From Actinomycetota bacterium (lineage in GTDB: Bacteria; Actinomycetota; Thermoleophilia; RBG-16-64-13), in assembly GCA_016278725.1 (NCBI GenBank), contig JADQBG010000001.1, positions 131,414-195,413 on the forward strand: a stretch of DNA of 64,000 nt. Direction: 5' to 3'. The position numbers and the translations under genes were made by a program. How positions within the stretch are numbered: position 1 is the stretch's first letter; the number at the start of each line of letters is the position of its first letter. The notes beneath the pieces are model-generated. The model was not told where the DNA came from and did not search any database. It worked only from the letters and a program-made list of their open reading frames with translations. Below, in pieces: positions 39,307-50,803 of the stretch.

Positions 39307-40035
39307 GTGAACGAACAACCCGAGCGCCCGGATCTGCTGAAGCTGGCCGGGCGGCTCTCTTCGCAGAAGCTCGACCTGGCGTTGACCCACTCCGCCTGGG
39401 TGGTGCGGCGCAGCGACTCCTACGAGCGGCTCGAGTTTCTGGGAGACAGTGTGCTGGGCCTGGCCATTTCCAGCCACCTCTACGCCAATTACCCGGAGTA
39501 TCCCGAGGGCCGGTTGGCCAAGCTCAAGGCTTATGTGGTCAGCCGCAAGAGCTGCTCGGTGGTGGCGGCGGCGCTGGGGTTGGACGATCTGGTGCGGACG
39601 CGCGCGCCGGGCGACGAAGCGCAGAGAGCCGAGTTGGCCGAGAACGCCGTTGCCCTGGGCAATATCCTGGAAGCGCTAATCGGGGCCCTTTATCTGGAGT
39701 TCGGCTACGGCGCCGTGGAGCCTGCGATTGTGGAGGCCTTCAAAGAGCGGGTGCGCTATGCCACCACCCGGCATGTGGACTACAAGAGCACGCTTCAGGA
39801 ATACCTGGCCGCCCTGCGGGAGTCGGCCACGGCGCGCTACCGGCTGATGCGCGAAGACGGGCCCCCGCACGAACGCAGCTTCGTCTCCCAGGTCGAAGTC
39901 AGGGGCATGGTCTACGGCATGGGCTCGGGGACCAGCATCAAAGAGAGCGAGCAAGAAGCGGCGCGCGAGGCGCTCACCAGATTCGGGGTTCTCGACGAGG
40001 ACGGCGTCGTTCGCTCGGGAGACGACGCTCTCTAG
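39307..40035 (+). CDS. rnc: Ribonuclease III
   Basis: A 242-residue endonuclease for double-stranded RNA, from GTG 39307. The signature [16 protein letters not shown] and the second acidic set [16 protein letters not shown] provide the metal-binding Glu/Asp residues. A dsRNA-binding domain occupies about 155-228 ([11 protein letters not shown], then [20 protein letters not shown]). Ends 26 nt before smc. Confidence 0.94.
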   Translation: MNEQPERPDLLKLAGRLSSQKLDLALTHSAWVVRRSDSYERLEFLGDSVLGLAISSHLYANYPEYPEGRLAKLKAYVVSRKSCSVVAAALGLDDLVRTRAPGDEAQRAELAENAVALGNILEALIGALYLEFGYGAVEPAIVEAFKERVRYATTRHVDYKSTLQEYLAALRESATARYRLMREDGPPHERSFVSQVEVRGMVYGMGSGTSIKESEQEAAREALTRFGVLDEDGVVRSGDDAL

Positions 40036-40060
40036 ACAAAGAGGAGGGGACGGACGGCGC

Positions 40061-43000
40061 ATGGCCTTCCTCCACACCATCAGGCTCAAGGGCTTCAAGA
40101 CCTTTGCCCGCTCCACGGAACTCCTGATCGAACCGGGAGTGACCGTGATCATCGGTCCCAACGGCAGCGGCAAGAGCAACATCGCCGACGCGGTTCTCTG
40201 GGCGCTTGGCGAGCAAAGCCCCACCGCCATCCGCGGCCGGAGCATGCAGGACGTGATCTTCTCGGGCAGCGAGGGGCGCAAGGGCGCGGCGTCGGCCGAA
40301 GTCACCCTGGCTTTTGACAACTCCTCCGGCGCTTTTCCCACGGAGTACGAAGAGGTGGAGGTCACCCGATCGGTCAGCCGGGACGGCTCTTCCAGCTACC
40401 GCTTGAACGGATCGGCCTGCCGCCTGGTCGACGTTCAGGAACTGATTTCCGCGGTGGGCCTGGGGCGGGAGATGCACAGCGTGATCAGCCAGGGCCGGGT
40501 CGAGGAATTCCTGAGTTCGACGCCTTTGGCCCGCAGGGCGATGGTCGAGGAGGCCGCCGGACTGGGCCGCTATAAAAAGCGCCGCCAACGCTCGCAGGCA
40601 AAGCTCGAGAAGGTGCAGGCCAACCTCGACCGTGTCGAGGACATCGAAACCGAGGTGCGCAAGGCCCTGCGTCCCCTGAAGGCCCAGGTCACGGCGGCGG
40701 AACGCTACGCCGAGGTCACCGAGGAGCTGGCGGCGGCACGCACCCGTCTGCTTCTGCTCGAACTGACCTCCCTTACCCGCGAGAGGACAGAGCGCGGGCA
40801 GCGGCGGGTTCAGGTGACCTCCTCGCGCGAGGAGAGCGCCAGAGAGCTCGAGGCGATCAGGGCCTCGCGGGCCCGGGAAGAAGAGGAGTTCGCCCGCACC
40901 ATCGCCGAGCGCGAAGCCCTAACCGCCAGGTACCACGAGGCGCGCGGGCACACCGAGCGCATCCAATCCCGCGGCATTACTTTGGGACAGCGGCTCTCCC
41001 GGCTGGAAGCCGACCTCGAGCGCACGCGCCGCCGCCGGGAACAGGCCGAGGGAGAGTTGGAGGCGGCCCGCTCGAGGGTGGACTCCATCGCCGCCGCCCC
41101 CGGCTACAGCGCGGCTCGGCTGGAGTTGGTGCAGGGGGCGGCCGAGGAGCTCGACCGGCTGGTGCTGCGGACCCGCACGGAGCTCGGAGAGGCGGAGACC
41201 GCGCACGAAGAGGCCAAGGACCTGGTGTTCGAACTAGAGTCCAACCGCAGCCGCCTCGCCCAGGAGCGGGACCTCATCCGGCGCGAACTGGCCGAACGCG
41301 CCGCCCGGAGAACGCAACTCGACGGTCAGTCCCGGAGCGCCGCCGACCGGATGGCGGGGATCGAAGCCGGGCTCGAGACGCTGGGGGGAGAACGGCAGTC
41401 CGCTCAGGCACTGGTCGCGGAAGCCAAGAAGGCGGCCGAGGGGGCGCGGGAGCGGGTCAGGCAGCTCGATACCGGCCTGGCGCAGGCGCGGACCAGGGCA
41501 CGAGCGACCGGAGAGCGCCTGGCCGACCTGGATGCCCGTGAGCGGGTTGCGCAGGCCATCATCTCTCGCCGCGAAGGAGTGCCGGAACAGGCCCGCCGGC
41601 TAAGAGACGAGCGCGAGGGGGCCCGGCTGGTCATTGAATTGCTCCAGGTGGATCCCGGCTACGAGCGTGCGGTGGCGGCCGCCCTGGGGTCCCTGGCCTA
41701 CGCCGTGGTCCTTCCCGGCGGAGCGGAGCTTGCGCTCCTGGGGAGAGAAGGGTCGCTGGAGATGGTCTGGCCCGATTCCCTCGCGGACCAAGCGGCGCCG
41801 CAGGCCGGCCTTGACGCCCAGTCCCCGCCCGAGAGTCTCTGGCGGCACTTCTCGCTGCCGCAGTTGCTGGCCATCGCCCTTGGCCGGCTGTTGCCGCCGC
41901 TGCTGGTGGCCGAAGATTTGGCCTCGGCCGCCTCCCTTCTGAGCGCGCCGGTCTCGGAGGGGCAGGCACCGCTGGTGGTGACGCTCCAAGGGGAGATCGC
42001 CCGAGGTGATTATTACGCCGGGCGGCGGCTGGAGGCCGGCACCGACGTCTTTCTGGGGGCCCGCACCGAACTCGAGGCCGTGCTAAAGGAACGCGAGGCC
42101 GCGCTCGAAGACCGCGAACTCGCCGGGCAGGAACTCGCCCGCCTGGAGGCCGCCCTGGAGGAAGCCCGCCAACTGGTGCGGGAAACCGATCAAGCGGAGC
42201 GGGAGGCCGTGCGCGCGGCCGCCGGCCTGGAAGACGAGCTCACTCTTTACTCGCGCCGGCGCGAAGAGGCTCGGAAAGAGCTCGACGAGGCCCGGGAGCG
42301 CCGGGAGCGCGACGCGGAGATGGTGGCCTCTCTGGAGGAGCAGCTGGAGGCGGTTCAGACCGCCTATGAGGAACACGGTGCCCGGGTGGCCGCCGCCCGC
42401 GAAGGTCTGGTGGGTGCCCGCGCCCTGGCCGAGGAAGCCCGGAGTGAGCTCGGCCGGGTGGAACAGAAGCGTTCTCAGGCCATGCTGCTTCAGGTCAAGC
42501 TGCGCGAGCGTCGCCGCGCGTACGAGGAAGAGCAGGGACGGGCGCGCGACCAGCGGGACCGCGCTGCGCGCACCGTCCGCAACCTGGCCACGCGCGAGGA
42601 ACGGCTGGCTCTCGTCATCCCGGCCGTCGAGCGGCTGCGCGCCACCGTCGCCGGACTGGGGGAAGAGCTCGAGATCCGGGTGGCGGGAATGGCCACAGGG
42701 GTCGAAGCCTCGCGCCGGCGCACCGACGGCTTCGCCGACGCGCTGAAAGACCACGGCCGGCGGGAAGCCGAGCTACAGCAACGGCTGGCCGAACTGAGCG
42801 AATCGCAGGTCGAGGTCGAGGTTGCCCTGGCTCATCTGGGGGACCGGATCGAGGAACGCGAGCGGGAAATCGAGGAGTTGCGCCGGCGCCACCTCTCGCC
42901 CCGCGGGCTGTCGGCCGCCGACGTGGGCGGTGACGATGCCGAAGCCCTGCGCGCGCTGGCCGAAAAGCTGGAGCGCAGGCGTGAACGCATCGGGCCGATC

Positions 43001-43747
43001 AACCCGCTCGCCGAGCAGGAGTACAAGGAAACCTCGGAGCGCGCCGACTTCCTGGCGGAACAGAGGCGTGATCTGGAATCTTCGGTTGCGGAGATCGCGC
43101 GGATCATCGGCGAGCTGGACGAGCACATCGAGACGACTTTCAACGAGGTTTTCGAGCAGACCCGGGAGCACTTCGAGGAGATGGTAGGGGTGCTCTTTCC
43201 GGGCGGGCGCGGCCTGCTGAAACTCGAGGAGATCGGCGGCGAGCGCGCGGAGGACCTCAAGGGGCACGGCCGTGACGGCGACGACGCGGACGCCGCCGCG
43301 GAGGCTGCGGAGGAGGCGGCTGAGGAGGCGGCTGAGCTGGATGAGTCGGCGCCGGAGTACGCGCGCAAGGGCGTGATCCTCGAGATCAAGCCCCCGCGCA
43401 AGGCTGCTCGGGCGCTCAGCCTGCTCTCCGGGGGGGAGAAGGCCCTGTCCGCCATTGCCTTTCTCTTCGCGCTCTTCCTGGCCCGCCCGGCGCCCTTCTA
43501 CATTCTGGACGAGGTCGAGGCGGCGTTGGACGACACCAACATCGGCCGCTTCCTCTCCTTGGTCAGGCGGTTCCAGGACCGCACCCAGTTCATCGTGATC
43601 ACCCACCAGCGCCGGACGATGGAGGTGGCCGACACGCTCTACGGCGTGGCCATGGATGCGGATGGGACCTCGCGGGTGCTCTCGCGCAGGCTGACCGTCG
43701 CCAACGACGACAAGCTCTCCGAGAAGGAGAGCTCGGTTTCGCTTTGA
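40061..43747 (+). CDS. smc: Chromosome segregation protein SMC
   Basis: A 1,228-residue condensin ATPase; ATG 40061. Walker [12 protein letters not shown] at residues 30-40, long coiled coils, a hinge at about 500-650 ([24 protein letters not shown]), a second coiled coil and a C-terminal head with [13 protein letters not shown] and Walker [14 protein letters not shown], then DTLYGVAM. The head contains an unusual acidic Ala/Glu stretch at about 1072-1103, just before the GVILEIKPP strand. It organises and segregates chromosomes together with ScpA/ScpB, not encoded here. Preceded by rnc and followed by ftsY, as in many bacteria. Confidence 0.95.
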   Translation: MAFLHTIRLKGFKTFARSTELLIEPGVTVIIGPNGSGKSNIADAVLWALGEQSPTAIRGRSMQDVIFSGSEGRKGAASAEVTLAFDNSSGAFPTEYEEVEVTRSVSRDGSSSYRLNGSACRLVDVQELISAVGLGREMHSVISQGRVEEFLSSTPLARRAMVEEAAGLGRYKKRRQRSQAKLEKVQANLDRVEDIETEVRKALRPLKAQVTAAERYAEVTEELAAARTRLLLLELTSLTRERTERGQRRVQVTSSREESARELEAIRASRAREEEEFARTIAEREALTARYHEARGHTERIQSRGITLGQRLSRLEADLERTRRRREQAEGELEAARSRVDSIAAAPGYSAARLELVQGAAEELDRLVLRTRTELGEAETAHEEAKDLVFELESNRSRLAQERDLIRRELAERAARRTQLDGQSRSAADRMAGIEAGLETLGGERQSAQALVAEAKKAAEGARERVRQLDTGLAQARTRARATGERLADLDARERVAQAIISRREGVPEQARRLRDEREGARLVIELLQVDPGYERAVAAALGSLAYAVVLPGGAELALLGREGSLEMVWPDSLADQAAPQAGLDAQSPPESLWRHFSLPQLLAIALGRLLPPLLVAEDLASAASLLSAPVSEGQAPLVVTLQGEIARGDYYAGRRLEAGTDVFLGARTELEAVLKEREAALEDRELAGQELARLEAALEEARQLVRETDQAEREAVRAAAGLEDELTLYSRRREEARKELDEARERRERDAEMVASLEEQLEAVQTAYEEHGARVAAAREGLVGARALAEEARSELGRVEQKRSQAMLLQVKLRERRRAYEEEQGRARDQRDRAARTVRNLATREERLALVIPAVERLRATVAGLGEELEIRVAGMATGVEASRRRTDGFADALKDHGRREAELQQRLAELSESQVEVEVALAHLGDRIEEREREIEELRRRHLSPRGLSAADVGGDDAEALRALAEKLERRRERIGPINPLAEQEYKETSERADFLAEQRRDLESSVAEIARIIGELDEHIETTFNEVFEQTREHFEEMVGVLFPGGRGLLKLEEIGGERAEDLKGHGRDGDDADAAAEAAEEAAEEAAELDESAPEYARKGVILEIKPPRKAARALSLLSGGEKALSAIAFLFALFLARPAPFYILDEVEAALDDTNIGRFLSLVRRFQDRTQFIVITHQRRTMEVADTLYGVAMDADGTSRVLSRRLTVANDDKLSEKESSVSL

Positions 43748-43811
43748 TAGTATTCGAGCCCGCTCCGGCCGCGGAGCAGCGTCCGTCAAACCCGTGGGAG
43801 GTTTCGCTTCT

Positions 43812-44816
43812 TTGACTCAGAACTGGTCAGAAGTCTTTGTCGGTGTGGAGGAAGGCGCCCGGGTGGAGCCCCCCGAGGAGAAGCAGCGGAAGCGCCGGGG
43901 CTGGTTTCAGCAGTTACGCGAAGGCCTGAGCAAGAGCCGCCAGGCCTTACAGCAGCAATTCTCGGCCATCATCTTCGACCAACTGGACGACGAGTTCTGG
44001 GAGCGGATCGAAGAGACCCTGATCTATGCCGACGTCGGCGTGGAGAGCACCGTTTCCATCGTGGAGCAACTCGAGCAGGCGGCAGACGCGGGCGAGATCA
44101 CCGATTCGCAGCAACTTTTGCACCACCTGCGCACCATCACCGCCGACCACTTCTCGGGTGCGGATGCCCGCATAGACGTGAGCAAGATGCCCACCGTGAT
44201 TCTGGTGGTGGGCGTGAACGGCACCGGCAAGACCACCACGATCGGCAAGATCGCCTGGCACCTCAAACAGTTGGGCAAGGAGCCGTTGCTGGTCGCCGGG
44301 GACACCTTCCGCGCCGCCGCCATCGAGCAATTGGTGGAGTGGGGCAAGCGGGTCGATTGCGAGGTGATCCACTCCGAGCGCGGGGCCGATCCGGGGGCCG
44401 TGGTTTTCGACGGCATTGCCGCGGCCAAGAGCCGGGGAGCCGACGTGGTCATCGTCGACACCGCCGGGCGCCTGCACACCCAGGTCAACCTGATGAAGGA
44501 GCTGGAAAAGATCGTGCGCGTCATCCGCAAGCAGGTGCCGGACGCGCCCCACGAGACCCTGCTGACCATCGATGCCACCACCGGCCAGAACGGCCTGGTT
44601 CAAGCCCGCCTCTTCAAGGAAGCCGTGGATATCACCGGCGTGATACTGACCAAGATGGACGGCACCGCCAAGGGCGGTATCGCGGTGGCCATATCGCACG
44701 AGCTGGATCTGCCTCTAAAGCTGATCGGCACCGGCGAAAAGATGGAGCACCTGCAGCCGTTCGATGCCGGCGGCTTTGCCGAGGCGCTCTTCGACGACAC
44801 CCTGCTCGGCGGGTAG
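43812..44816 (+). CDS. ftsY: Signal recognition particle receptor FtsY
   Basis: A 334-residue GTPase. TTG 43812 follows GGGAGG at 9 nt; GTG 43794 would overlap that site. A short acidic A-domain is followed by a Lys/Arg patch ([16 protein letters not shown]), the N domain, and the G domain with [44 protein letters not shown] and [13 protein letters not shown]. It receives the Ffh-nascent chain complex at the membrane. ffh lies 0.9 kb downstream. Confidence 0.95.
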   Translation: MTQNWSEVFVGVEEGARVEPPEEKQRKRRGWFQQLREGLSKSRQALQQQFSAIIFDQLDDEFWERIEETLIYADVGVESTVSIVEQLEQAADAGEITDSQQLLHHLRTITADHFSGADARIDVSKMPTVILVVGVNGTGKTTTIGKIAWHLKQLGKEPLLVAGDTFRAAAIEQLVEWGKRVDCEVIHSERGADPGAVVFDGIAAAKSRGADVVIVDTAGRLHTQVNLMKELEKIVRVIRKQVPDAPHETLLTIDATTGQNGLVQARLFKEAVDITGVILTKMDGTAKGGIAVAISHELDLPLKLIGTGEKMEHLQPFDAGGFAEALFDDTLLGG

Positions 44817-44843
44817 AGAATCTCCGGCGGCGGGCCCGGCTGA

Positions 44844-45179
44844 GTGGAGCCGCTTCTGCCTTCTTCACGCGTCATCCTCGTAACCGCAGCCGCCACCTGG
44901 GTTTCCATGATCCTGGTCTACTTGGTTGGAGTGCTGGCGAGCGGGCCGCCCCAGGGTGGGGGCGTGCTCTACTGGCTCCTGGCGATGTCCTCCTTCGGCC
45001 CGGTCGGCGGCGCGCTGGCCGGCTTCCTGGTCATCCGCCGAGCCTACGCCGGCGTTCCCCCCGAAGAGGTCTCGGTCGAGGTTCTGCTGCGCCTGGGGCT
45101 CTTGGCGGTGATTACCTCCCTCGCGGCCCTCGCCCTTTTCTGGCTCTTCTGGGTGCTGCTGGGCGACGGCTTCTCCTGA
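44844..45179 (+). CDS. Small membrane protein, unknown
   Basis: A 111-residue protein from GTG 44844, 27 nt after ftsY. Three hydrophobic segments are visible: about 9-33 (VILVTAAATWVSMILVYLVG), 41-63 (VLYWLLAMSSFGPVGGALAG) and 83-107 (LGLLAVITSLAALALFWLF). A polar loop (RRAYAGVPPEEVSVEVLL) lies between the last two. No Shine-Dalgarno is obvious, and no family is recognised. GC and codon pattern look like the neighbours. Confidence 0.5.
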   Translation: MEPLLPSSRVILVTAAATWVSMILVYLVGVLASGPPQGGGVLYWLLAMSSFGPVGGALAGFLVIRRAYAGVPPEEVSVEVLLRLGLLAVITSLAALALFWLFWVLLGDGFS

Positions 45180-45223
45180 TTCCGCCCGTCTGGTATCGAT
45201 TGGCGTCGGGTCTCGAGGGCTCG

Positions 45224-45502
45224 GTGCACGTAGAACAGGTGCTGGACTACAATCGGGATCCGGCCTACCTGAGACACCAACTGCTCTATCGGTTGACGTT
45301 GGAAGCCGATCGGGCGCTGCAAAGTGGCGGAATCTCGAAAAGGGAGATCGCCCGGCGGCTGGACACCTCTCCCGCGCAGCTCTACCGCCTCCTGGACACC
45401 ACCAACTATCGCAAGTCGGTCGACCAACTTCTCAGGCTGCTTCAGGTCCTCGATCGCGAAGTCGAGTTGACGGTGCGGCCGAGAAAGGGCTCGGCCCGGT
45501 AG
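45224..45502 (+). CDS. Small helix-turn-helix protein
   Basis: A 92-residue protein. GTG 45224 follows GAGGG at good spacing; TTG 45200 would add 8 residues. The helix-turn-helix is ISKREIARRLDTSPAQLYRLLD, followed by RKSVDQLLRLLQVLDREVELTVR, the layout of XRE-type antitoxin-like regulators. No toxin gene is adjacent: upstream is the small membrane protein, downstream ffh. Target unknown. Confidence 0.6.
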   Translation: MHVEQVLDYNRDPAYLRHQLLYRLTLEADRALQSGGISKREIARRLDTSPAQLYRLLDTTNYRKSVDQLLRLLQVLDREVELTVRPRKGSAR

Positions 45503-45503
45503 T

Positions 45504-45532
45504 TTGACGCCCCCCTCGCAGGCGAGTAAACT
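45504..45532 (+). promoter_or_regulatory. Promoter of ffh
   Basis: TTGACG (45504-45509) and TAAACT (45527-45532) with a 17-nt spacer. It predicts a leader of about 135 nt up to ATG 45675, including a GTCCCT/AGGGAC stem (45587-45592 with 45611-45616) and a GC-rich stem near 45545. Confidence 0.6.
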
Positions 45533-45674
45533 CCGTCACTCTGCGCGCCCGGCGCGCGTTGCGGCGTGCCCGGCAAACTGAGGGGAGTCCCTAGAGTTTT
45601 CCGGTGCACCAGGGACGTTCGGGTTCGCGGGCCAAGCATAGTGAACAACGACCGGTGCCGCCGGTTGGAGAAGC

Positions 45675-47024
<1,350 letters not shown>

Positions 47025-47074
47025 AGGGAGCCCCATTTTCGACCGGCAAGATCGATAACGAGAGGAGGTGATTT

Positions 47075-47317
47075 ATGGCGACTGCAATCCGACTGGCACG
47101 TAGGGGAAGCAAGAAGAACCCGATCTACCGCATCGTGGTGGCCGACTCGCGTTCGCCCCGGGACGGGCGATTCATCGAGACGATCGGCCTGTACAACCCC
47201 CAGACCGACCCTTCCACCATTGATGTGAAGGAGGATCGTCTGCGGGAGTGGCTGGGCACCGGCGCTCAACCTTCCCACGCGGTCAAGAAACTCCTGGAGG
47301 CCAAAGGTCTCGCTTAG
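47075..47317 (+). CDS. rpsP: 30S ribosomal protein S16
   Basis: An 80-residue protein with an ideal AGGAGGTGAT site before ATG 47075. [41 protein letters not shown] is the S16 signature. First gene of the conserved rpsP-khpA-rimM-trmD-rplS operon. Confidence 0.97.
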   Translation: MATAIRLARRGSKKNPIYRIVVADSRSPRDGRFIETIGLYNPQTDPSTIDVKEDRLREWLGTGAQPSHAVKKLLEAKGLA

Positions 47318-47329
47318 GAGGTCTTTTAG

Positions 47330-47560
47330 TTGAAAGAGCTGCTCGAGTATCTCGCCCGTCGGCTGGTCTCCCGGCCCGAGGATGTGCGGGTCGAGGAGGT
47401 AGAAAAGGACGGGATGACGGTCCTGCGCCTGTCCGTGGCCCAGGAGGACCTGGGTAAGGTCATCGGACGGCAGGGCCGGATCGCCCATGCCCTGAGAACC
47501 GTAGTCAAGGCCAGTGCCGCCAAAGAGGACCGGCGTGTAACCGTCGAGATCCTCGACTGA
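47330..47560 (+). CDS. khpA: KH-domain RNA-binding protein KhpA
   Basis: A 76-residue protein from TTG 47330, preceded by AGGAGG that overlaps the end of rpsP. The KH motif GKVIGRQGRIAHALRTVV carries the GxxG loop. KhpA binds RNA, usually with KhpB, and influences cell division and small RNA function in Gram-positives. Encoded between rpsP and rimM as usual. Confidence 0.92.
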   Translation: MKELLEYLARRLVSRPEDVRVEEVEKDGMTVLRLSVAQEDLGKVIGRQGRIAHALRTVVKASAAKEDRRVTVEILD

Positions 47561-47563
47561 TCC

Positions 47564-48094
47564 GTGCCCAGGCCTGACTGGGTCGAGGTGGGGCGGATCG
47601 CCCGTCCCCACGGCGTGCGCGGCGAGGTCCGCGTCTCCCCCGATACCGACAACCCCGAGCGCTTCAGCCCGGGCTCCCGCCTACTCGCCAGGTCACAGCG
47701 CGACGCTTCTCTGCCTCGCCGCGAACTGGAGATCGAGTACGTCCGCGGCGACGAGAGTTTTCCGATAATCGCCTTCCACGAACTGCAGGACCGCGACGAG
47801 GCCGAACTGGTCAAGGGTTGGGTGCTCGAAGTCCCCGCAGACGAACTTCCGGCTCTCGAGGAGGGCGAGTTCTATCCCTGGGAACTCGAGGGTCTGGCGG
47901 TCTTCACCGAGGGCGGCCGCCGCGTGGGCGAGGTCTTGGAGCTGATGGAATCTCCGGCCAACGACGTGCTGCGCATCAGGCTGGAGGCGGGGAGCGAGTT
48001 GCTGGTGCCGTTCGTCATGGAAGTCGTGCCCGAGGTCCTATTGGAGGAAGGCCGGCTGGTCCTCTCCGAGGCGGTGCTGCCCGAGGAGGGCTGA
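47564..48094 (+). CDS. rimM: Ribosome maturation factor RimM
   Basis: A 176-residue protein from GTG 47564, 3 nt after khpA. N-terminal barrel WVEVGRIARPHGVRGEVRV, then the PRC-barrel with EFYPWELEGLAVFTEGGRRVGEVLELMESPANDVLRI and LVPFVMEVVPEV. It assists 16S head-domain assembly with S19. One base separates its TGA from the trmD ATG. Confidence 0.94.
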   Translation: MPRPDWVEVGRIARPHGVRGEVRVSPDTDNPERFSPGSRLLARSQRDASLPRRELEIEYVRGDESFPIIAFHELQDRDEAELVKGWVLEVPADELPALEEGEFYPWELEGLAVFTEGGRRVGEVLELMESPANDVLRIRLEAGSELLVPFVMEVVPEVLLEEGRLVLSEAVLPEEG

Positions 48095-48095
48095 G

Positions 48096-48848
48096 ATGAC
48101 CCGCCGCCTCGACGTCTTCACCCTGGTGCCCGAAGCGTTTGGCTGGTTTCGCGCGCAGCATCCCGTCAAGGACGCGCTGGATTCCGGCATCGTCGACCTG
48201 CGCGTGCACAACATCCGCGACTACACCAGCCTGCGGCACCATGCGGTGGACGACACACCGTACGGCGGCGGGCCGGGGATGGTGATCCGGGTGGACGTGG
48301 TTGCCGAAGCGCTCGAGGGCGTCTTCGGCGTGCCCGCGGAAGAGGTCAAGCTGGAGCGGGAGGTCTTCGTGCTCTCGCCCGCGGGCCGGCCCTTCGACGA
48401 CCGCGAGGCCACCCTTCTGGCCGAGTCCGACCGGGACCTCGTACTCCTCAGCGGCAGGTACGAAGGCTTCGACCACCGCGTGGTCGAGCGCTTCGCCGGC
48501 GCCGAACTCTCCGTGGGGCCCTTCGTGCTCGCCGGCGGCGAGGTGGCGACGATGGCCGTGCTCGAGGCCACCATTCGCAAGATGCCGGGGGTGCTCGGCA
48601 ACGAACAAAGCCTGCTGGAGGAATCCTTCAGCGCCGGCCTTGCCGGGGCGGGGGAGTATCCTCAGTTCACCCGTCCGCGCGAATTCCGGGGGAGCGAGGT
48701 GCCGGAGATCCTCTTGAGCGGTAACCACGGGTCGATCGCCGACTGGCGGCGGCGAAACGCGCGTCCGTCGGGATGGTCGGCTTGGTGCCCCGCATCTCCG
48801 GCGGCCGGGGAGCCCGGAGGGCGGCAGGGCCATCCCCCCGAGAGCTAG
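48096..48848 (+). CDS. trmD: tRNA (guanine-N1)-methyltransferase TrmD
   Basis: A 250-residue SPOUT enzyme that methylates G37 of tRNAs. It shows LDVFTLVPEAF, DDTPYGGGPGMV, LLSGRYEGFDHRV (the trefoil knot cofactor site), and SVGPFVLAGGE. The last 30 residues after GNHGSIADWRR (Pro/Ser/Gly-rich, ending HPPES) do not resemble the usual helical TrmD end. A frameshift near 48755 was considered, but other frames do not restore the family sequence clearly. Confidence 0.94.
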   Translation: MTRRLDVFTLVPEAFGWFRAQHPVKDALDSGIVDLRVHNIRDYTSLRHHAVDDTPYGGGPGMVIRVDVVAEALEGVFGVPAEEVKLEREVFVLSPAGRPFDDREATLLAESDRDLVLLSGRYEGFDHRVVERFAGAELSVGPFVLAGGEVATMAVLEATIRKMPGVLGNEQSLLEESFSAGLAGAGEYPQFTRPREFRGSEVPEILLSGNHGSIADWRRRNARPSGWSAWCPASPAAGEPGGRQGHPPES

Positions 48849-48948
48849 GGTCCAACGTGGCTGCCTCAGACGGGCGCTCTCAAAGTCTGCTATCTTTGGT
48901 CGCTGCGATTTCTGCGAGACGATTCTTCCGATGTGAGGGCAGTGCGAC

Positions 48949-49296
48949 ATGACGACTGTTATCGATACGCTCGAACAGCAGCAACTGCGTGACGACGTCC
49001 CGGTTTTCAAGGCCGGCGACACGGTCCGCGTCCACTTTCGCGTGGTGGAAGGTACCCGCGAGCGGATCCAGGTTTTCCAGGGTATTTGCATTAAGCGCCA
49101 GGGCCACGGCGTACGCGAGACCTTCACCGTGCGGAAGCAGTCCTTCGGCGTGGGTGTGGAGCGGACGTTTCCGGTGCACTCGCCAAAGATCGACCGGATC
49201 GAAGTGATGGCGATCGGGGATGTCAGCCGCGCGAAACTCTATTACCTGCGCAAGAAGGTAGGCAAGAAAGCACGTGTCCGGGAGAAACGCGCCTAA
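48949..49296 (+). CDS. rplS: 50S ribosomal protein L19
   Basis: A 115-residue protein; ATG 48949. [33 protein letters not shown] and the closing [17 protein letters not shown] are the L19 signature. The 100-nt interval after trmD may contain its own promoter (TATCTT at about 48891 as -10). The end overlaps the proposed lepB start by 23 nt. Confidence 0.96.
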   Translation: MTTVIDTLEQQQLRDDVPVFKAGDTVRVHFRVVEGTRERIQVFQGICIKRQGHGVRETFTVRKQSFGVGVERTFPVHSPKIDRIEVMAIGDVSRAKLYYLRKKVGKKARVREKRA

Positions 49297-49891
49297 TACA
49301 CCTCCGAGTGAGGACCTCAAGATAGAGTCGGAAGCACAGATCCGGCGTCAGGCGGAGCGGGAACGCAACCGGGCCGGCGCCGGTATCCTCGCCTCTCTGG
49401 GTGAGGTCATTCTGATCGTGGGAGCCGCCTTCATACTGGCCCTCTTCGTTCAGCAGTTCGTGATCAAGCCGTTCTCCATTCCCTCGGCTTCGATGGTGCC
49501 GACGCTGCAGGAGGGCGACCGCGTTCTGGTCAACCGCTTCCTCTTCTACTTCCAGGAGCCCGAGAGGGGCGACGTCGTGGTCTTTCATCCGCCCACAGCT
49601 CCGGAGACCGACTACATCAAGCGGGTGGTGGGCGTGGAGGGCGACGTGGTTGCCGTGGTCGACGGGCGCCTGATGGTCAACGGAGAAGCGCAGGACGAGC
49701 CTTATCTCAATACCCCGATCATGAACTCGGACTTCGAGGCGGTCACCGTGGGTCCCGACCAGATATTCGTGATGGGGGACAATCGCAACTCGAGCGGGGA
49801 TAGCCGGATTTTCGGAACGGTCGATGTGGACGAAGTGCTGGGAGAGGCCTTCCTCGTTTACTGGCCGCCGAGCCGAATAGACACACTCTGA
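49274..49891 (+). CDS. lepB: Signal peptidase I
   Basis: A 205-residue membrane protease that removes signal peptides. A TM helix lies at about 43-65 ([20 protein letters not shown]). Ser73 in [10 protein letters not shown] is the nucleophile and Lys116 in DYIKRVVG the general base; [11 protein letters not shown] is box E. One TM helix and this size match Gram-positive-type SipS. GTG 49274 lies inside the end of rplS; there is no clear later start that keeps the basic N-terminus. Confidence 0.93.
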   Translation: MSGRNAPNTPPSEDLKIESEAQIRRQAERERNRAGAGILASLGEVILIVGAAFILALFVQQFVIKPFSIPSASMVPTLQEGDRVLVNRFLFYFQEPERGDVVVFHPPTAPETDYIKRVVGVEGDVVAVVDGRLMVNGEAQDEPYLNTPIMNSDFEAVTVGPDQIFVMGDNRNSSGDSRIFGTVDVDEVLGEAFLVYWPPSRIDTL

Positions 49892-49895
49892 TCTG

Positions 49896-50759
49896 ATGGC
49901 GGCGCCGCCGGGGGGCAAGCCCGAATCAGGCAAGACCGGAGCAGGTGGACGTGGGGCCGGCAAAGCGGCTGCGCGCCGCCCGGGAGCTCGTCGTTCCAAC
50001 CCCTTTCGCTACGACGAGAAGCGTCTGCAGGCAGTGGGAGATAAGGCCTGCCGCATCGCCGGGGCGGACGAGGTCGGACGCGGGTGCCTCGCGGGCCCGC
50101 TGGTGGTGGCCTCCGTCGTGCTCGACTACCGCAAGCGGCCGGCCTCTCGCCTGAAAGGCCTCACGGATTCCAAGGCGCTCACCGCCAAACACCGGGAAGA
50201 ACTCTATCCCAGGGTGCTCGCGGCGGCCGATAGGGTTTCGGTGGTCGCCGTCACTCCCGGCCGCATCGATGCCGAGGGTCTTCACCGTTGCAATCTGCTC
50301 GCGCTGATCGAGGCGTTCGAACGGCTGCAGGGGGCCTACGATGTGGGCCTCGTGGACGGTTTTGACCTGCGCCGGCCCGACCTCAAGGCGGAGCGGCTGA
50401 TCGGGGGAGATTGGCTGAGTGCCGCGGTGGGTGCCGCGTCCATAGTGGCCAAGGTCACCCGGGACCGCCTGATGCACCACCTCGACGAGCATCATCCCGG
50501 CTACGGATTCGCCGAGCACGTCGGCTACGGCACCAAGACCCACCAGCGGGCCCTGCGCGAACTGGGGCCCAGCCCCGTCCATCGCCGCAGCTTCTCCCTG
50601 GTTGCATCCCTATGTGCGGGGGAGGCACTCACCCTGTTCGAAGAGGAGGATGCGGTTAAAAGCGGCGCCGCGACGGCGGACGGCGGCGCCGAGTCATTGG
50701 ACCGTGGTGCCGCGACGGCGGAAGGCCACGTCGCGACGGCGGGCGGCGCCGCGGACTAG
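49896..50759 (+). CDS. rnhB: Ribonuclease HII
   Basis: A 287-residue enzyme that cuts RNA in RNA-DNA hybrids; ATG 49896. Catalytic GADEVGRGCLAGPL, LTDSKALTAKHREEL, DGFDL and the C-terminal HHPGYGFAEHVGYGTKTHQRAL with HRRSFS. A Gly/Arg-rich basic N-terminus of about 40 residues and a C-terminal repeat (GAATADGG, GAATAEGH, VATAGGAAD) lie outside the core. Some starts inside the N-terminal region would be compatible too. Confidence 0.93.
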   Translation: MAAPPGGKPESGKTGAGGRGAGKAAARRPGARRSNPFRYDEKRLQAVGDKACRIAGADEVGRGCLAGPLVVASVVLDYRKRPASRLKGLTDSKALTAKHREELYPRVLAAADRVSVVAVTPGRIDAEGLHRCNLLALIEAFERLQGAYDVGLVDGFDLRRPDLKAERLIGGDWLSAAVGAASIVAKVTRDRLMHHLDEHHPGYGFAEHVGYGTKTHQRALRELGPSPVHRRSFSLVASLCAGEALTLFEEEDAVKSGAATADGGAESLDRGAATAEGHVATAGGAAD

Positions 50760-50803
50760 GCCTTCCCGGGAAAGCGCCTCAAATCGGCCTCGTCCAGTTT
50801 GTC

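Noticed and set aside
45533-45674. SRP (4.5S-type) RNA gene before ffh
   Set aside because: The conserved GGUGAC/GGAAGCAGCC-like apical loop is not present.
48740-48848. Frameshift near the end of trmD
   Set aside because: The tail differs from usual TrmD, but neither other frame restores a convincing family ending, so no frameshift is claimed.
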